The position numbers and the translations under genes are program-made. A stretch of DNA of 64,000 nt from Smittia aterrima. Taxonomy: Eukaryota > Arthropoda > Insecta > Diptera > Chironomidae. The notes beneath the pieces were generated by a model, which had not been told where the DNA came from, ran no database searches, and was given only the letters and a program-made list of their open reading frames with translations. The DNA is taken from assembly GCA_033063855.1 (NCBI GenBank), contig CP093829.1, forward strand, positions 4,474,243 through 4,538,242. Reading direction: 5' to 3'. Each line of letters begins with the position of its first letter. Position 1 is the stretch's first letter. Positions 12,954 through 25,500 of this stretch are shown here, one piece after another.

Positions 12954-12994
12954 GTATCGTCATCACGACTTGTGAAAGATGAATAATCAACATA

Positions 12995-13016
12995 TGGAAT
13001 GTAAAGAAGTATGGAG
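12995..13016 (+). ncRNA. mir-1: Mature miR-1 (3p)
   Basis: The 22 bases begin TGGAATGTAAAG and end AAGTATGGAG, the invariant bilaterian miR-1. The seed is bases 12996-13002. Confidence 0.96.
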
Positions 13017-16000
13017 CAATCTGGCAACGACATCAGAAGGAGGAGGAATAAACCTGCATGACGGAAGTTCATTCTCCGGTAGTCGTCGTCGACATAGTCG
13101 GAATGGAGAAGCAATAAAAATAATTTTAAATTTAATTCAAGACGTCGCCAATCTTCGGATCATTAATCTGATTGAGTCAGGAAAATGTGTGTTTCATGCG
13201 CCCACTTTTTTCCTTTCTCTCACTCTCTCTCTCTTTCTCTGACTCCAATCCATGCTAAGGTGAGTAATGTACATTTGCATAAATAATTTTAAAATGCTCT
13301 ACGTGTGCTTTCTCGTTCTGTGACTCTCCATCCAGGACGAAGAGGACGACGACGAAGTAGAGCCGAGAGGAAAAGAGGGAAAAGACAAAAATCAAATTAA
13401 GATAACAAGAATGGAATGGATTTGCGAGCTTGCGACAGCAAAGCAAGAAAAAATTGAAATTTGTGTCTCCATGCTTGAATCTCTCGTTTGCTCGTTTTCG
13501 TTTGGTCCCCTCCATAACGTTTGAATTAATGCCAAAAATTAAATGATCCGAACTTACCATTAAAAAGAAATGGTCCCAAAAATCATGAGAAATTACTCCC
13601 CACTTTGCCATAAGCTCATTTACCAATGCCTTTCGCCTGGACACCTCGCTTTTCAAGCAATCGCTTTTCGCTTTCCCTTAAAACTTTAATAAGACCGTAA
13701 AAAAGCCTCCCAGCGAGTACACGAGATCTTAATTAAGCTCCGTCTTCAACTCGAGGGTCGTATATTATTCCATTCCAGAGCGATGCGATGGATGAAAGTT
13801 TGAGCGAGATAATTTAAAAGGATTTATTGTCCTGAGCAGTCCCTTTTGCACACAAACAAAGAGATCAGTAGCCCCGGAGATTGAATTCCAAAGATTTGCT
13901 CTCTGCTTCCTTATTTCCTCTTCCTTTAGGATTATATGTTGTGCGATAAACTCGGCTTTCATGTTCTTGTATCATTCTATCGCTCCTTCTACTCGCTCAA
14001 GACATTCCACAGCGTCTCTAAAGAATGTCGCTTTAATTTACATTTTTATGTCGGATAAGAGTGAGAATATGCCACACACAATCTTTTCCTCTCTCTTGCA
14101 GCTTGTGATATTGTCTTATTTTTTATAATCTCTTGTTTCCCTACTAGAAGAATAAGAAGAACTTCCGAAGCGGTGGCTGTAATTTGGTGCTCGAGAGTGC
14201 TGCGTTTTATAGCCAGGAGGAGTCCTAAGCATAAATACGACACGTGATTTACTCCAATCCCATTCGCCCTTTCTCCTTCTCTCTTACTCAGACAGTTGAA
14301 GCAATAAAAACTTTCGAAATGTAAAAAGTTTCAAGCTAAAAAATTGACTGCTTTAAAGTCAAGCCGAATTTACATTTATTTAGACCGAGCTCGCTTTTCT
14401 GACTTTGCGCTTATGGCGAGAGATAAATTTAAGTGCACATTTTCACGTTTCATCTCTCTCCAGATATTTTCAAACTTTACGAGGGTTTCCAAATATTTCT
14501 TTACATTTTCTTTTTCGGTTCAAAAAGCTGAACTCAAGCTCTTGCTATTGAAAGATAATTCAAAGACTCTTCACGAGGAAATGAGTATAATTACACAGCA
14601 CTCGACATAATCATTAAATTTCATCATCTCGGTCTTCTAATTTGGTGCATCCGTTGCTTAAGAATCTTTTTCTTCTTCTTCGAGTGAATTTCGACACGAA
14701 CTTCAATAGTTTTGCTATGGAAATTCTTTTTTTAAGGGTTTTCCTCGACTGATAAATATTTACATAAGACGTTAGCGAGAAGAAAACTATTTCTTGGGTT
14801 TTCATCGGGGCGTACACATCAGAAGTGAGTTGTGAGCTTCTCTCAAGCTTTAAAGTGAATTTAAATTGCTTTTTAGATGCGAAAGACTAGAGGCGAGTAC
14901 GTAGTTACAAAATTAAATACGAGAAGATAATGCAAAAAGTCTTAACTCGTTCCAGTAATTTTCGGAACATGTTGGATGAAGAGTCTCTCATGAAATTGCT
15001 CAGCTTGTCCCTAAAAGGATCGTTCTTTCCTCCTTTCGTAGAGCAGAAGAGGTCGGTCTGCTATGAATGATGGCAAAATGAATTTCTACGAGACTCTCTA
15101 GTAGCTCAAAGAAGAGTCTTCCCAAAGCATCAAAATTTCACCCAAAATTTAAAAGGTTTTCTTTTTCAGGATGAACCTGAACCTAAATGTTGTTATTCTG
15201 TAAGAGGACTCATAGTGAAAGGGAGAACATTCCATTAACCAATCCACATACAGTCGTTCGCCTCTGCCGTGGTGAGAGAACGATAAATAACGTTTTTCGA
15301 ATGGAGAAAAAAGGTTCCACATCTGGCAATCACGTGGGTGAAATGTCTTAAAATATATTTTTACATTTTATGTGTTTTTTTTTACGAATATTTTTAGCAA
15401 AAATGATTTGAGTGCAAACCTACGACCACCTCTACATGTTTTGGGAGAGGACGGAAAAAAGAACGTTGCAGAGCTCATTCGAGCCGAGGATATCTAACTA
15501 CATGTAGAACATTCTGCCACATGCATAAATATAGCGTTTAGCTTATAAAGCATAAAGTGCTTTACCTCATGTCATTAAAATAATTAAACTTTTATGCACT
15601 CAAATTTATCATCAGAGAGAGAGTCTGCATGGGCAATTTGAATAGCCTCTACACCAAGAGCTTCCGAGACTCGACTTCTTGGTGGTTTAAAGCTGGGTTT
15701 AGTGGAAAATCGTTACGATACGAACAATGAACACTAAATGAACATCGACGGGGCTCTTAGGGGTTGTAATTTGCAGCATGAAGCCGCACTCACTCTAATT
15801 GATACGCCATAAATTTTCCTACTCGATCTCATCGCTTCAACAGCATCTATAGATATCAATTAGGAGAGTCATTATTAGTTGATTAGCATTTCGAGCTGTG
15901 ATGCAGTCAATTATCACTTTCGAATTGAGCTTGAGGATAACTATCGGCCACATTAGACATGTGAATTGATTAGATAAACACAAAGGCTGATCGTAGGACT

Positions 16001-16163
16001 ATCAATCATCAGACTATTGTCATTTCAAATATCTCTAGGCTCTAGTCAAGTGAGAGAGAAAGATTTTTCGTGTTCCGCATCAATCTTGATTCGATTTAAA
16101 TCTCCCCCCTTAAGCCCAAAAGGGATATTTAAACAAGTGAGTTTGGTCGTTATTGTTGCGAGG

Positions 16164-16529
16164 ATGAGAGAATATCCATTGTCGTTCCCGTTGGATTTAG
16201 AAGCCGACCATATTTCATATCTTAATGAATCTTACCTTCATTTACTTTTGGTTCGATCGAGAAATCGCAAATCGCAACTCACAGCAACGGAGTCAATCAA
16301 TAGTTGGGTAAAGTTCATCGGAGAAACTAGTTTGATTACTAACCACGAACCCTCGAAAATGTTCAATAATCAAGCAGTTCACGCAAGGTTGATTGTAAAG
16401 TTATCTTGTTTCACACACGCTTCGAAGCTTAATTTTAAGGGGAAAGTTTTCAACCCTTTCCGCTGCTCGTATTTGCTCAAACAATTAATGAATCAAGAAG
16501 TTTCTTCGCACAAACTCAGCTCAGGATAA
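16164..16529 (+). other. Unsupported ORF, 121 codons from its first ATG
   Basis: The open frame runs from 16017 to a TAA at 16527-16529, but its first ATG is at 16164. The product has no domain, signal peptide or repeat that I recognise. It lies on the strand of mir-1 and could sit in the miRNA host transcript as a chance frame. It is listed because it is the longest frame in the gene-poor part of the window. Confidence 0.12.
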
Positions 16530-18692
16530 TTTTCATTCCAAAGGTAAACTGTATAATTAAATACGATAGTGCTCCGTTAGCAGTTGAGGGGAGAGATGGA
16601 AATTGCAGAGACTCTCACTCGCAACTCCCTCATACGTACATGAGTTTTCCGTAATTAACAATCTGGAGTATCATGATGTTGCGTTATATCAAATTATTGT
16701 CAGTTTGAAGGTTTAATTACAAACTGAATCTTTATGAAATTCATCTGAATTAATTTGAAATTGTGTCGTCGTGCTCCTGCGCTTAAGGCTTCATTAAACT
16801 TTGATCAAAACCAAGCAGAATCATAAAGAAAATTATCGTCTGAAGCGAGAGCTTAATTGAAGGATTTCTCCGAAAGTTTGTAACATGAAAATTAGTTTGA
16901 TTTGACATGTGTTGTGTTCATGTATCAAGTGACATCATCCTTCACGCTCTTTGCTCAATCTAAACATTAACGACAACGTTACATAAGAAAATTGACTTTT
17001 GTTTGATATTTAATTACGAAGCGATGTAAAATATTCTCGTCGCGAGCGTAATGAGAAGAACTGTTTGTTCAAAATTACTTTGCAGATCAAATGCGAATGT
17101 TTACACTTTCTTTTTGATTTTGTTTCTGCATGGCAGAGTTTGAAATTTTAAACTCGGTGAGAAGGAAGAGGAGAGCAACTCATGAAAGCTCATCACGTCC
17201 TACGATGAGAAGAAGCGATGATGGTACAATGAAATGCGAATAACAAAATGATAATGAAAAATCTGATTTACATAGACCGAGAAAAAATATGCAAATGATG
17301 CCGTCAGCAATTTAAATTTGCAATTTTATGCTGGTGGTGGATATTTGCATGAGCTTATTTACAGACATTTCAAAACAGCTAAGTGGAAAAAATTAGCGGG
17401 GGCAAATTCTTCTTCTTCTCGCTTTGTAATTACGTGTTTGAAACTCTCCTCCCTTTGAAGAGCTCGCTCTGAAGACTTCTGATGAGATCACTGAATGAAT
17501 TTCTTTCATTAGTCTCATTCTGGTCTTGAGAATAGTTCTCACAGCAGTAATCGTATTATTACAGATCTCTCAGTGAGTAAGCACCGAGAGGCCCTAAAAC
17601 TTTTTGAAAATACGTTGCAGAAAGCAACGACTCATTTGCAACTGAAAAGTTGGTTTTGCCTTCTATGCTGATAGATAATAAAATTTCCTTACTTTGCATA
17701 TTTTACACTTCGAAGTTGAAATTAGTTTTCCAGAGTTTTCTTTGAAAGTAATTATTTTTTTTCTTCGCTCCTTCTGCAAATGAAAATCATCTTAAGCTCG
17801 TGAGCTTCTTTCTCTCCCACTGTGTTTGCTCGCTTCCTCTCCATACATTAAGAGTAAATAAATTATATTACGAGAACGCTTTTCATCATTTTCCCAAGCG
17901 AATCTATTTAAATTTATATTTTTTCTTCTTCCAGACAAAACTCGAGTGCTCGTTGAGTAACTAACAACTATCTATGGTAACGCGCTGCTGCTGATAGCTG
18001 TGGAGAATGGGAGACTGTGAAGAAGAAGAGTAGCACATTGTTCAGCAGCTGAAGATGGGAAAATGAACGAAGCCATCGAGATTGATTGAGATTGTAAACT
18101 CAAGTTCATAAGGATCCATGTTGCAGAGGGCAAATAAACATCTTTCAGCACGATCCAATGCACAGCTCTTAGAGATCTTATTGCTAAATGAAATGAGAAA
18201 TTCATTCATTTTCCGTTCTCTTTAAGCGCTCGCTTTTTGTCTTTTTCCCATTACGCTGTAAAGAAATTTAATTTGCGAAAGCTTCGTTTTTTTTTCTCTT
18301 TGAATGACAAAATAATTAAACTTTTCGCTTTTGCCGTTTCAATGAAGAGAAGATGAAAACGAAGAGAGAAAAATAAGTAAAAAAAGTCTTTGATTGTTTC
18401 CTTCGAAAAAACGAGAGAAAGGAACAATCGCAGGAGAATTGTCTAATAAATTTTTATTCCTTTTACGGATGAGAAGAAGTACAAAGGAAATTTCAAGGTA
18501 TTCACCGACTAATGAAATGGATAGGATTCACTTCTTATCTCAACGCAATCACTCGTCAGTTGACATCATCGTCCGGAGTCTGATCGATTCATTGACCCAG
18601 AAAAATGCGTCGAATTCGCTCCTTCCGGCGAACTCAAATGAAATTGTATTTGATTATCAATAAGTCACATTGTCTTCCATCGTTTGTTCTCC

Positions 18693-18707
18693 TCGTCGTC
18701 GTCGTCG
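18693..18707. repeat. (TCG)n simple repeat
   Basis: Five TCG units in a row. The same trinucleotide recurs at 22532-22547 and 36701-36712, and as ACG at 34876-34890. It is a habit of this genome rather than a coding signal. Confidence 0.8.
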
Positions 18708-18949
18708 ACGTCTTTCTGTTGAAGCAAAAGAGATTCTTATCCTTTATAAATAACTCATACATGTTGTCTGGCCAATCGAGTGAAGATTGTTTCGAATCGC
18801 TCCGAGGTATTTATTTTGGAAATTGAATAATTTGATAAAGAAGTCCACTCCAATTGATTTTTCATGAATCGTTTGATTCAGAAAATCAATGATTTCATAT
18901 TTCTCCTTTAACGAAAATACAAAAGCATTTTTGAAAGTATAAAAAATAA

Positions 18950-18955
18950 TTTATT
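18950..18955 (-). terminator. Polyadenylation signal of the spätzle-like gene
   Basis: The plus strand reads TTTATT, giving AATAAA on the minus strand about 60 bases past the TAA stop at 19016-19018. Confidence 0.55.
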
Positions 18956-19015
18956 CTTGACTAGTTATTACACGAAATCCTTTAGCTTCGACCCTTTTAT
19001 ATTTTAGCCAGCGGA

Positions 19016-21382
19016 TTATTCGGGATCGAAAATGCTTTTATCATCTTCGAACAGCGGAAACGAATTCCCTTCTTCATTGTCGTCGGATTGGAAAACTTTG
19101 TCCGACCCTCGAGGACTTCTCGACGTCACACGATAATCGAATGGAATGTCATAGCATTTACAGATGCAACATGACGGAAATCTGAACCAGTCAGAGAATA
19201 TTCCTCGACATGCGTCGAGTGGGTTGTAGGCGAGAAGACGATGTAACCGATATTGCTGTTCACATTTACAACCGCTCCGACAATACATTTGCTCATGTTC
19301 GTGAGTACATTTCTCCCAATTAATGTATTGTTCGAATGGATAAACGTTTAGTAAAGCCAGAACTTCGCCCCTCGTGTTATTTCCCCAGAACGGAGCGACT
19401 ACCTAAAAAAAAGAATTTTTTTTTGTAGAACGTCGAAGCTTAAAAATTGCTCTGTGCAATAAAAGTTTCATTACCTCTTCTTTTACGGGGCAAGCATTCC
19501 TGCGAATGAGAACGAAAAGATTTGCTGATAAGACATTAACGCTCAAAGAAATCGATTGCTGAAAGCTCAGCAAAAAAAAAAAGGTTCGCCAAAGGGAATT
19601 TTAAAAGTGCCACATCAAAGAATCTCTCTGAAGAGAAACCTCAAAAAAGAAAAAACTTCGTTTCTAATTAGCTAACGAAGGTTCGAAAGGCCTAAAGGTT
19701 TTGCCTTATGTTGTTTAGGATAATTCTATGCCAACTTACACTCCTCTCCGATTAACAACTTGCACCGGTTCCTTTCCCTTCTGCAGCGTATCTTGAAAAA
19801 GTTGAGTTTCTGTGGTAGTTGTCGTGGTTTGAGGAGGGTCCTTCGAGATATTACGATCCAAGGTGGTGCTTTCTGTGAATGTTTCGCCAACACTTGAGGC
19901 GACTTGTTCTAAATCGTTTAAAGCATCCTCGGCCACTTCTTCGTCTTCCAACTTATACAATGAGGAGCTTGGATTCACTGACTCGTTCTTTAAGGTGAAG
20001 AGCAGTTTGTCTTTGCCATCGTCAAGCGTCGTCGACGTGTTCACTGAGCTTGATGTCGTAGACAGCATCAGAGATGAAATGTTATTAAACAAATTTAAAG
20101 CCAATTTATCCTCTGTCGTTTCAGAAACGATTTCTGCTGTCTCTTCGTTAATAACTTTCTCGTTTGAGCTGCTCGCTGGAGTTGTCGACGATGATGAAGT
20201 TGAGAATGATGTCAATTTTGCACTTCCTGTTGAAACATCAGGTACAGTTGACGTCGTCGTTAGGTTTTCTTCCTCCTTCGTCCTCAAATCCCCCACAATC
20301 GCATCAATGTTACTTTTAATCATATTATCGAGTAAGACATTGTTTTCGGAAGCTTCGTTAGAAGCGGTTTTGGGTGGCTTAGTTTTCTGCTTTGAGTTGA
20401 CAGCGGATGGTCTTTGAGCTGGTCGAAAGTATGGCTCCGATGATTCGCTTCTAAAGTTCTTTCTCTCCTGAACAACTTTCTTTGCTTTCATTTGTCGTTG
20501 TTGATTGTGTGAGTTAAAAGCTTTTGAATATTTATCGGCAGAGTGCTGTAAATCCTCGAAGTCGACCTCATTCTCGAGCTCAGATTGCATAACAAAAATG
20601 TGCCTCATATCGCCATACATCCTTCGAACCAAGCCTTGATTCTCGTAAACGAACTTTTTCACGGCATTCCTGTAAGCGAAAGCGTAAAAGTTTTTGTTCG
20701 TTTCCGTTGCGCATAAATCACAAGTTTTATAAAGACTCACCAGGGATAGAATTCTCCCGGCAAATTGCAATACGATTGCTTACTGAGATCGCAGGGAATC
20801 GAAGCAATCAAACGTGCTCGCCCTGTTCTCGCTTTGTTTGAATGTGGATCGCATTCGATGCTGTCGAAACCAGATGACGCCACAACTGTAATTATGCTTG
20901 CCACGAATATAAAACAGCAAATAAATTCAGTAAACTATGAAAAAGAGTGAGAGAGAGAGAGAGGTGAGAATGAAAAATTAATGAATTCGAGAAGGTTTTT
21001 CCGCAAAGTTGAATTTTCCACTTGCGTGAACCAAAAAACTGAAAACTGTTCAAACCAATAAATAATGAAATTCTTGCAAAGCAAAGCTTCAAAAAACTAA
21101 ATCGAAGCAAAATAGAAAGAAACACGAAAATTTCACTTAAAAGAAATGAAGACGTAAAGCGATGAAGAGGTTGAAACAGGTTTAAGTGTGTATTGTGTTC
21201 CAACAGTCTTTCACTTCCACTTTATTCTTTCTTTCTTTTCTTTTCATTTCACATTTCTTTTGCAATGAGCAAATACGTTTAGCACTGTCTCGTTGACTTC
21301 TCTTCGCGGGCGAATAAGAAGTTTACTCCAATTTCTTTTCCGCGCAATCAGCTGTTTAGTCAATGATACTCACTTTTAACAT
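19016..21382 (-). CDS. Spätzle-family cystine-knot Toll ligand precursor (5 coding exons)
   Basis: A secreted, neurotrophin-like pro-protein; after cleavage, family members bind Toll receptors in immunity and development. Exons: 21382-21374 (Met-Leu-Lys), 20934-20741, 20669-19740, 19499-19475 and 19402-19016. All junctions are GT-AG and in phase, giving 514 aa. Residues 4-23 (FTEFICCFIFVASIITVVAS) form a signal peptide. The prodomain holds CNLPGEFYPW and NAVKKFVYENQGLVRRMYGD. A long Ser/Thr-rich linker (about 170-370) follows and ends in NRRGV, a possible cleavage point. The cystine-knot domain starts at Cys381 (NACPVKEE, made by the 25-nt exon). Its other Cys are at 418, 427, 431, 433, 451, 464, 465, 467 and 469, with HRLLA and GIFSDWFRFPSCC. 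These motifs suggest the Spz3/Spz6 type rather than classic Spz; I cannot fix the orthologue. The first exon is the least certain part. The gene lies antisense between mir-1 and mir-133. Confidence 0.88.
20945..20963. repeat. (GA)n tract forming the polypyrimidine tract of an intron end
   Basis: On the minus strand this is a CT run followed by CACTCTTTTTCATAG, the acceptor of spätzle-like exon 2 at 20934. The microsatellite therefore doubles as the splicing polypyrimidine tract. Confidence 0.6.
21374..21382 (-). other. Proposed 9-nt first coding exon of the spätzle-like gene
   Basis: ATG TTA AAA is followed directly by GTGAGT on the minus strand, in phase 0 with exon 2 after a 439-bp intron. 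It gives MLKFTEF at the start of a good signal peptide. A run of A precedes the ATG. Exon 2 has an in-frame TAG just before its acceptor, so a start in an upstream exon is required. Two alternative donors after an ATG in the right phase exist far upstream (near 31259 and 39877). Confidence 0.55.
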
Positions 21383-22531
21383 TTTTTTTTCTTTTTCGTT
21401 TGTTTGTGATAACACGATGAAGGTTATGAAATGGCAGATGATGATTGAAACTGTTTCTTCTCGTCAAGTGAGTGAAATGAATTTTGCTACTTTCTCCTTT
21501 AATATATTAAATCACACAGAAAGAACTGTTTTTGTTGAGAAGGCTTACACATTATCACTTTCTCATTCAACGGCTTAACTCTCTTCGAGATTATGCAAAG
21601 TTATGAACATGCTTTGAGCCTTGAGAGAGGTTTCCTTCAAGGGAAGCTTAGGCACTTTGGAGTGTTTGCTTGCAAACGACGATTAAACGAAAACTTTGGG
21701 ACACAAAGCGGCACTATCAATAAACCTCTTTCCTCCGACGTGAAGACTTAAACTGAGTAAAAGAAAATTGAAAGTCGGTCAAAAATTAACGTTTAAAGTG
21801 GGTCAGTCTTATGGAGTTGGCGTTTAAAGCTGAAAGATGGCGGCACACGTTCAAATCTGTGCTTTAAGAAATTGGCTTGAGTCTGCGTGAGAAAAATTAA
21901 ATTCTCCACTTCTCACTCTCGTCTTTAAAATAAATAAATACCTTTCTATTAGAATGGAAGGGAAACTTTTTCTCCGGAAAAGGTTGTCGGAAGTTTAAGG
22001 GTTACTTTAACCCAAAACAGAGCGAGAACTCAAATCACATAAATCGAAAATCACGTACCAATTTGATAAGCAGCAACAACTTAATTTCACACTCAAGTTA
22101 TTGAGCAAATAAAGCCGAGCTTTAATTTTATATACACCATGCTGGTTGGGCACACAAAGGTGAGTAATAAAATTTCTGAGAGCCGGAAGTTTTGCCCAGA
22201 AATCACAAGCTCCGGGGCCGGGGGAGAGGGCAAAACCCTCCCCATTTATTGAGAATATTGTTATCACCACCCTTCATTGTCCGAGCTGTAGTAAAACTTA
22301 TTTCTTCGTTTTATTCGGAAATTATCGGCTAAAGGAAGCAAGTTTGGCGTAAAGACAATTTACCGGAGGAGCAGAGAGAGAGAGAATTTCACTAGCAATT
22401 TCGCTTCTGGCCTCAAATGTGAAAGGGGATTTATGTAAGTCGTTGTTGAAACAGATAAAACTTTCCTTTCCTTTACGTTTTTTGCTTTTAAACGCTTACA
22501 GGACTTTAATGACCTATTTCTTGGTCTTTCA

Positions 22532-22547
22532 GTCGTCGTCGTCGTCG
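22532..22547. repeat. (TCG)n simple repeat
   Basis: Five units of the trinucleotide (GTC/TCG phase) in non-coding DNA. Confidence 0.8.
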
Positions 22548-25500
22548 CTTTCGTGTTAGAGACACAACAGACTTTGAAATTTGCTTTAAATCAATTTCGG
22601 GGTTTTATGATTAATGAAATAAAACTGTAAGTGTCCTTTGTCTTCGTCGTCTGCGTCGTCGGTCGCTTGTATTCTTAAACAACTATAAATTTTGTAATTT
22701 TATGACATTTTAGTTAATTACTGAAATATCTATGCGCTCAGGCGAGAAAGTGCGATGATTTATTGCGAGAAACGTCGTCAACTTGAGGGAAATTTTTGGA
22801 AAAAGTTTCAGTTTTCTATTTTTCAAAAAACCATTAAAGAAGATTAGTTTTGATTTATGACTTTTAAATTAAATTAGTTTCCCATTTAAGTTGAAGCTTA
22901 TTCTATCTCTCCTTCGTTTGCTAGTTGTGAGGTCTAGCGTAGAGTGAAGTTTCCACTTAAACATTCATTACAGCTGGTCACTCCATGGGAGATGTAATTG
23001 CAGACCGCTAACGACTACCAGAGCACAAGCACCAGCAGCACGAGAGTTTTAATAAAAATTCATAAAGATTGTTTTATCACCTTTTGAGATTTGCAATTAG
23101 CATAACAGTCTTGTACGTTTAAATGTTTAATAAATTTACTATGCACTACACCACCAACCGCCCGACCGTGCTTCAATTTGCATAATTTCTCAATTTTACT
23201 GTTACGTCTTCTAGCAGCACTTTCTCCCTCCCCCCACACACTTGCCCTTAAACATAGAATCTCATACGTTATTCGACCATTCATTCATGTTCATTTTGCC
23301 ACACACTCGAAGAGGGATATCGAGTGTTATGAAAGCTACACATGCCATACAATGAAGGGAACAGGAAGAAATGCCTTCGAGGCCTTTCCTCATCATATAA
23401 TTTCTTGTTTCATGTATTTATGATCTCAGTAATAGTTTGTTGAGTAACATACAAATTGTGTATTGCACATTCCTATCCGGTTAATTGCTTTACATCTGAT
23501 AACCTGAACCTTCTTTCACATTATGCGAACAACACCTCAGATCCAACTCGGAAGTTGATGCAATCTGAGAATAGGAATAGGAATAAAGGAGAAGAGACCA
23601 TTTTTAATAATAAATTTGTGAATTTTAATGTGTACAACGTGAGGCATAAATATATGAAAACGAATATTTTGTGTTATGAATTCTAATGAGAAGTGAAGGC
23701 AGGTATGCCAGACGATAACTCATGGGGTTTACAAAGGCGTATGTAGAGTATCTAATAGCGCTCGTGTGTTCGCTATGATAGCAATGGTTGAAACTACAGA
23801 GAGCTACAGACGCTTTAAGGATGAGCTTTAAGTTTTTTTTTTGAGTGGATTGACGTATAATCAAACAGATGAAACATCGATAGATAATTTGAGTTAAGCG
23901 TATCATTTTTCAAATTCTACTTTCGGTTCATTTGCTCCTTATCAACGTCAAAAATGCCTTCATAAAGGTAATAAATCAATAAGAGAACGAAAGAGAGCAC
24001 TTTGAGGGGATTATGGCGCTTGCCTCTAACACGAACGAAATGTAAGAAAACATTTCTGATTTATTTTTTAATGTAGCGACGAGACATTAAATTAATGAAG
24101 CAAGCGAAATCTTTTTATTTTGGAAAACTTTTATGGACCTCAAAATAAATCACGAGAAAGCCATCCGTTTGCTGATGAAAAGGCAGAAAGCCGATTGCTT
24201 CGGATTGCTCTCTTCCAGGAAATAAAGCTTTTATTAAGCCCCAAATAGATTTATGACGGCCGAATGATGTGTGTTCATTCAGAGTAGTTATTGTCGGTGC
24301 TTATAGCGGTCCTTTTGTTATCTGAGTAATCTGAAATCACAAGTTAGGTTTGCCGCTTCAATGAAGCTTTTTGAGTTCATAATTTTTGTTTTATTATTGC
24401 ATCAACTCGGCTCGCTCCTGGAATTCGCTTCAATGGAATTTTTCCCTCGAAATCCTTTGGACGAATAATTTCTGTAACGAGAATCGAATTAAGGGGCGAA
24501 ATATTTTAAATGATGAACAATATTGTTGGGATTTTTGGATTATTTCTCTTTCGGTACTTGAGATAAAAAAAAAAATCCTTTTTATTTCCAACGGCTTGAC
24601 TATTCCCCTTAAAGCTACTTCACCATTAAAAACTTTTTTGTTTCCCCACTTCACTATAACGAATAGGATTTTTTTCCTCGGTACTGATTGCAGGAAAGTC
24701 TAGATCGAGCTTGTAAGCTTCTCTGCAATCATTGATGAAATTAATGGACTGATGCTAAGCTGCGAAGCTGCATTTAAAGTTCGAAGCTTTAGTCATTCAG
24801 TTAATGGACTTTTCATTAGAATTCGAGAGAGATTACTGCAGAAGACTGTAGAGCGACGAGCTGAAAGAAAAAACAAAATCAAAGAATGATTAGTTCACGC
24901 TAATTAGTTAAAGTATAATTTTATTCTCGACTCTAAATTTTCACGCCAGAATTCGGTGTTGACTGCGATAATTATTCCATTTTGTTCAATTAGAATAGTT
25001 TCATGCATTAAATGTTTTTAATTCTCGTGCACGACCAAACGAACATAAATGCATTATAAATTGCCCTCCTCGACACAGAACGATTCCGAATGCGATTTTA
25101 TATGTTTTCGAGCGATTTAATTGCTACGACATAGCTATTATGATTCTGGTCATGGCAACATGAAATAAATTTCAAAGTTAGGCGAGCAACGGTTAGCCTC
25201 ATCATGAATTTTCATAATCAACTTCAATTCAAATGCATTTTGATGTTATTTGCCGCAAAAAGACAGAGAGAGAGAGTGTGGTTGAGGGAGGAAAGAAAAC
25301 GGATTAGCAATCTCAAGAGAATCTTTATGTCTCAACACTCTATTTGATAAGCAACGATGTTTGATGCGGTTTATTGTGTTTGTTTCAACAACAATAGACG
25401 AGCGTTTTTACGACGGCGGAATGTCTCTCATGTACGAGGATATTTCCTTTAATATTTTCTCCTCTGTTTTCGTCTTGACTTCGTTGCTCTGTATACTTCA

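Larger units (their letters stand above)
12917..13028 (+). ncRNA. mir-1: mir-1 precursor hairpin
   Basis: Primary hairpin of the muscle microRNA miR-1, which silences mRNAs through the seed GGAAUGU in muscle and heart. The 3' arm at 12995-13016 is identical, as far as I recall it, to the conserved 22-nt animal miR-1. The 5' arm at 12932-12953 resembles the Drosophila star strand (GCTTCCTTGCATTC). The arms pair almost throughout: CUUCC/GGAAG-type pairing with one C-A mismatch and several G-U pairs, then UGCC (12919-12922) with GGCA (13023-13026) at the base. The terminal loop is long, 41 bases between the two arms, against about 20 in Drosophila as I remember it. Open frames overlapping this stretch on both strands are shadows. 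mir-133 lies about 22 kb downstream on the same strand. Confidence 0.96.
13029..18949. other. No gene supported (between mir-1 and the spätzle-like gene)
   Basis: About 5.9 kb. It holds short chance frames, a CT-rich tract at about 13215-13240 and a (TCG)n run at 18693-18707. The longest frame is a 170-codon stretch at 16017-16529, listed separately. If mir-1 and mir-133 share one transcript, this stretch belongs to it. Confidence 0.5.

Noticed and set aside
12773..13242. Frames of 113 codons (-) and 87 codons (+) over mir-1
   Set aside because: They cover a well-paired, conserved miRNA hairpin, so conservation there reflects the RNA and not a protein.
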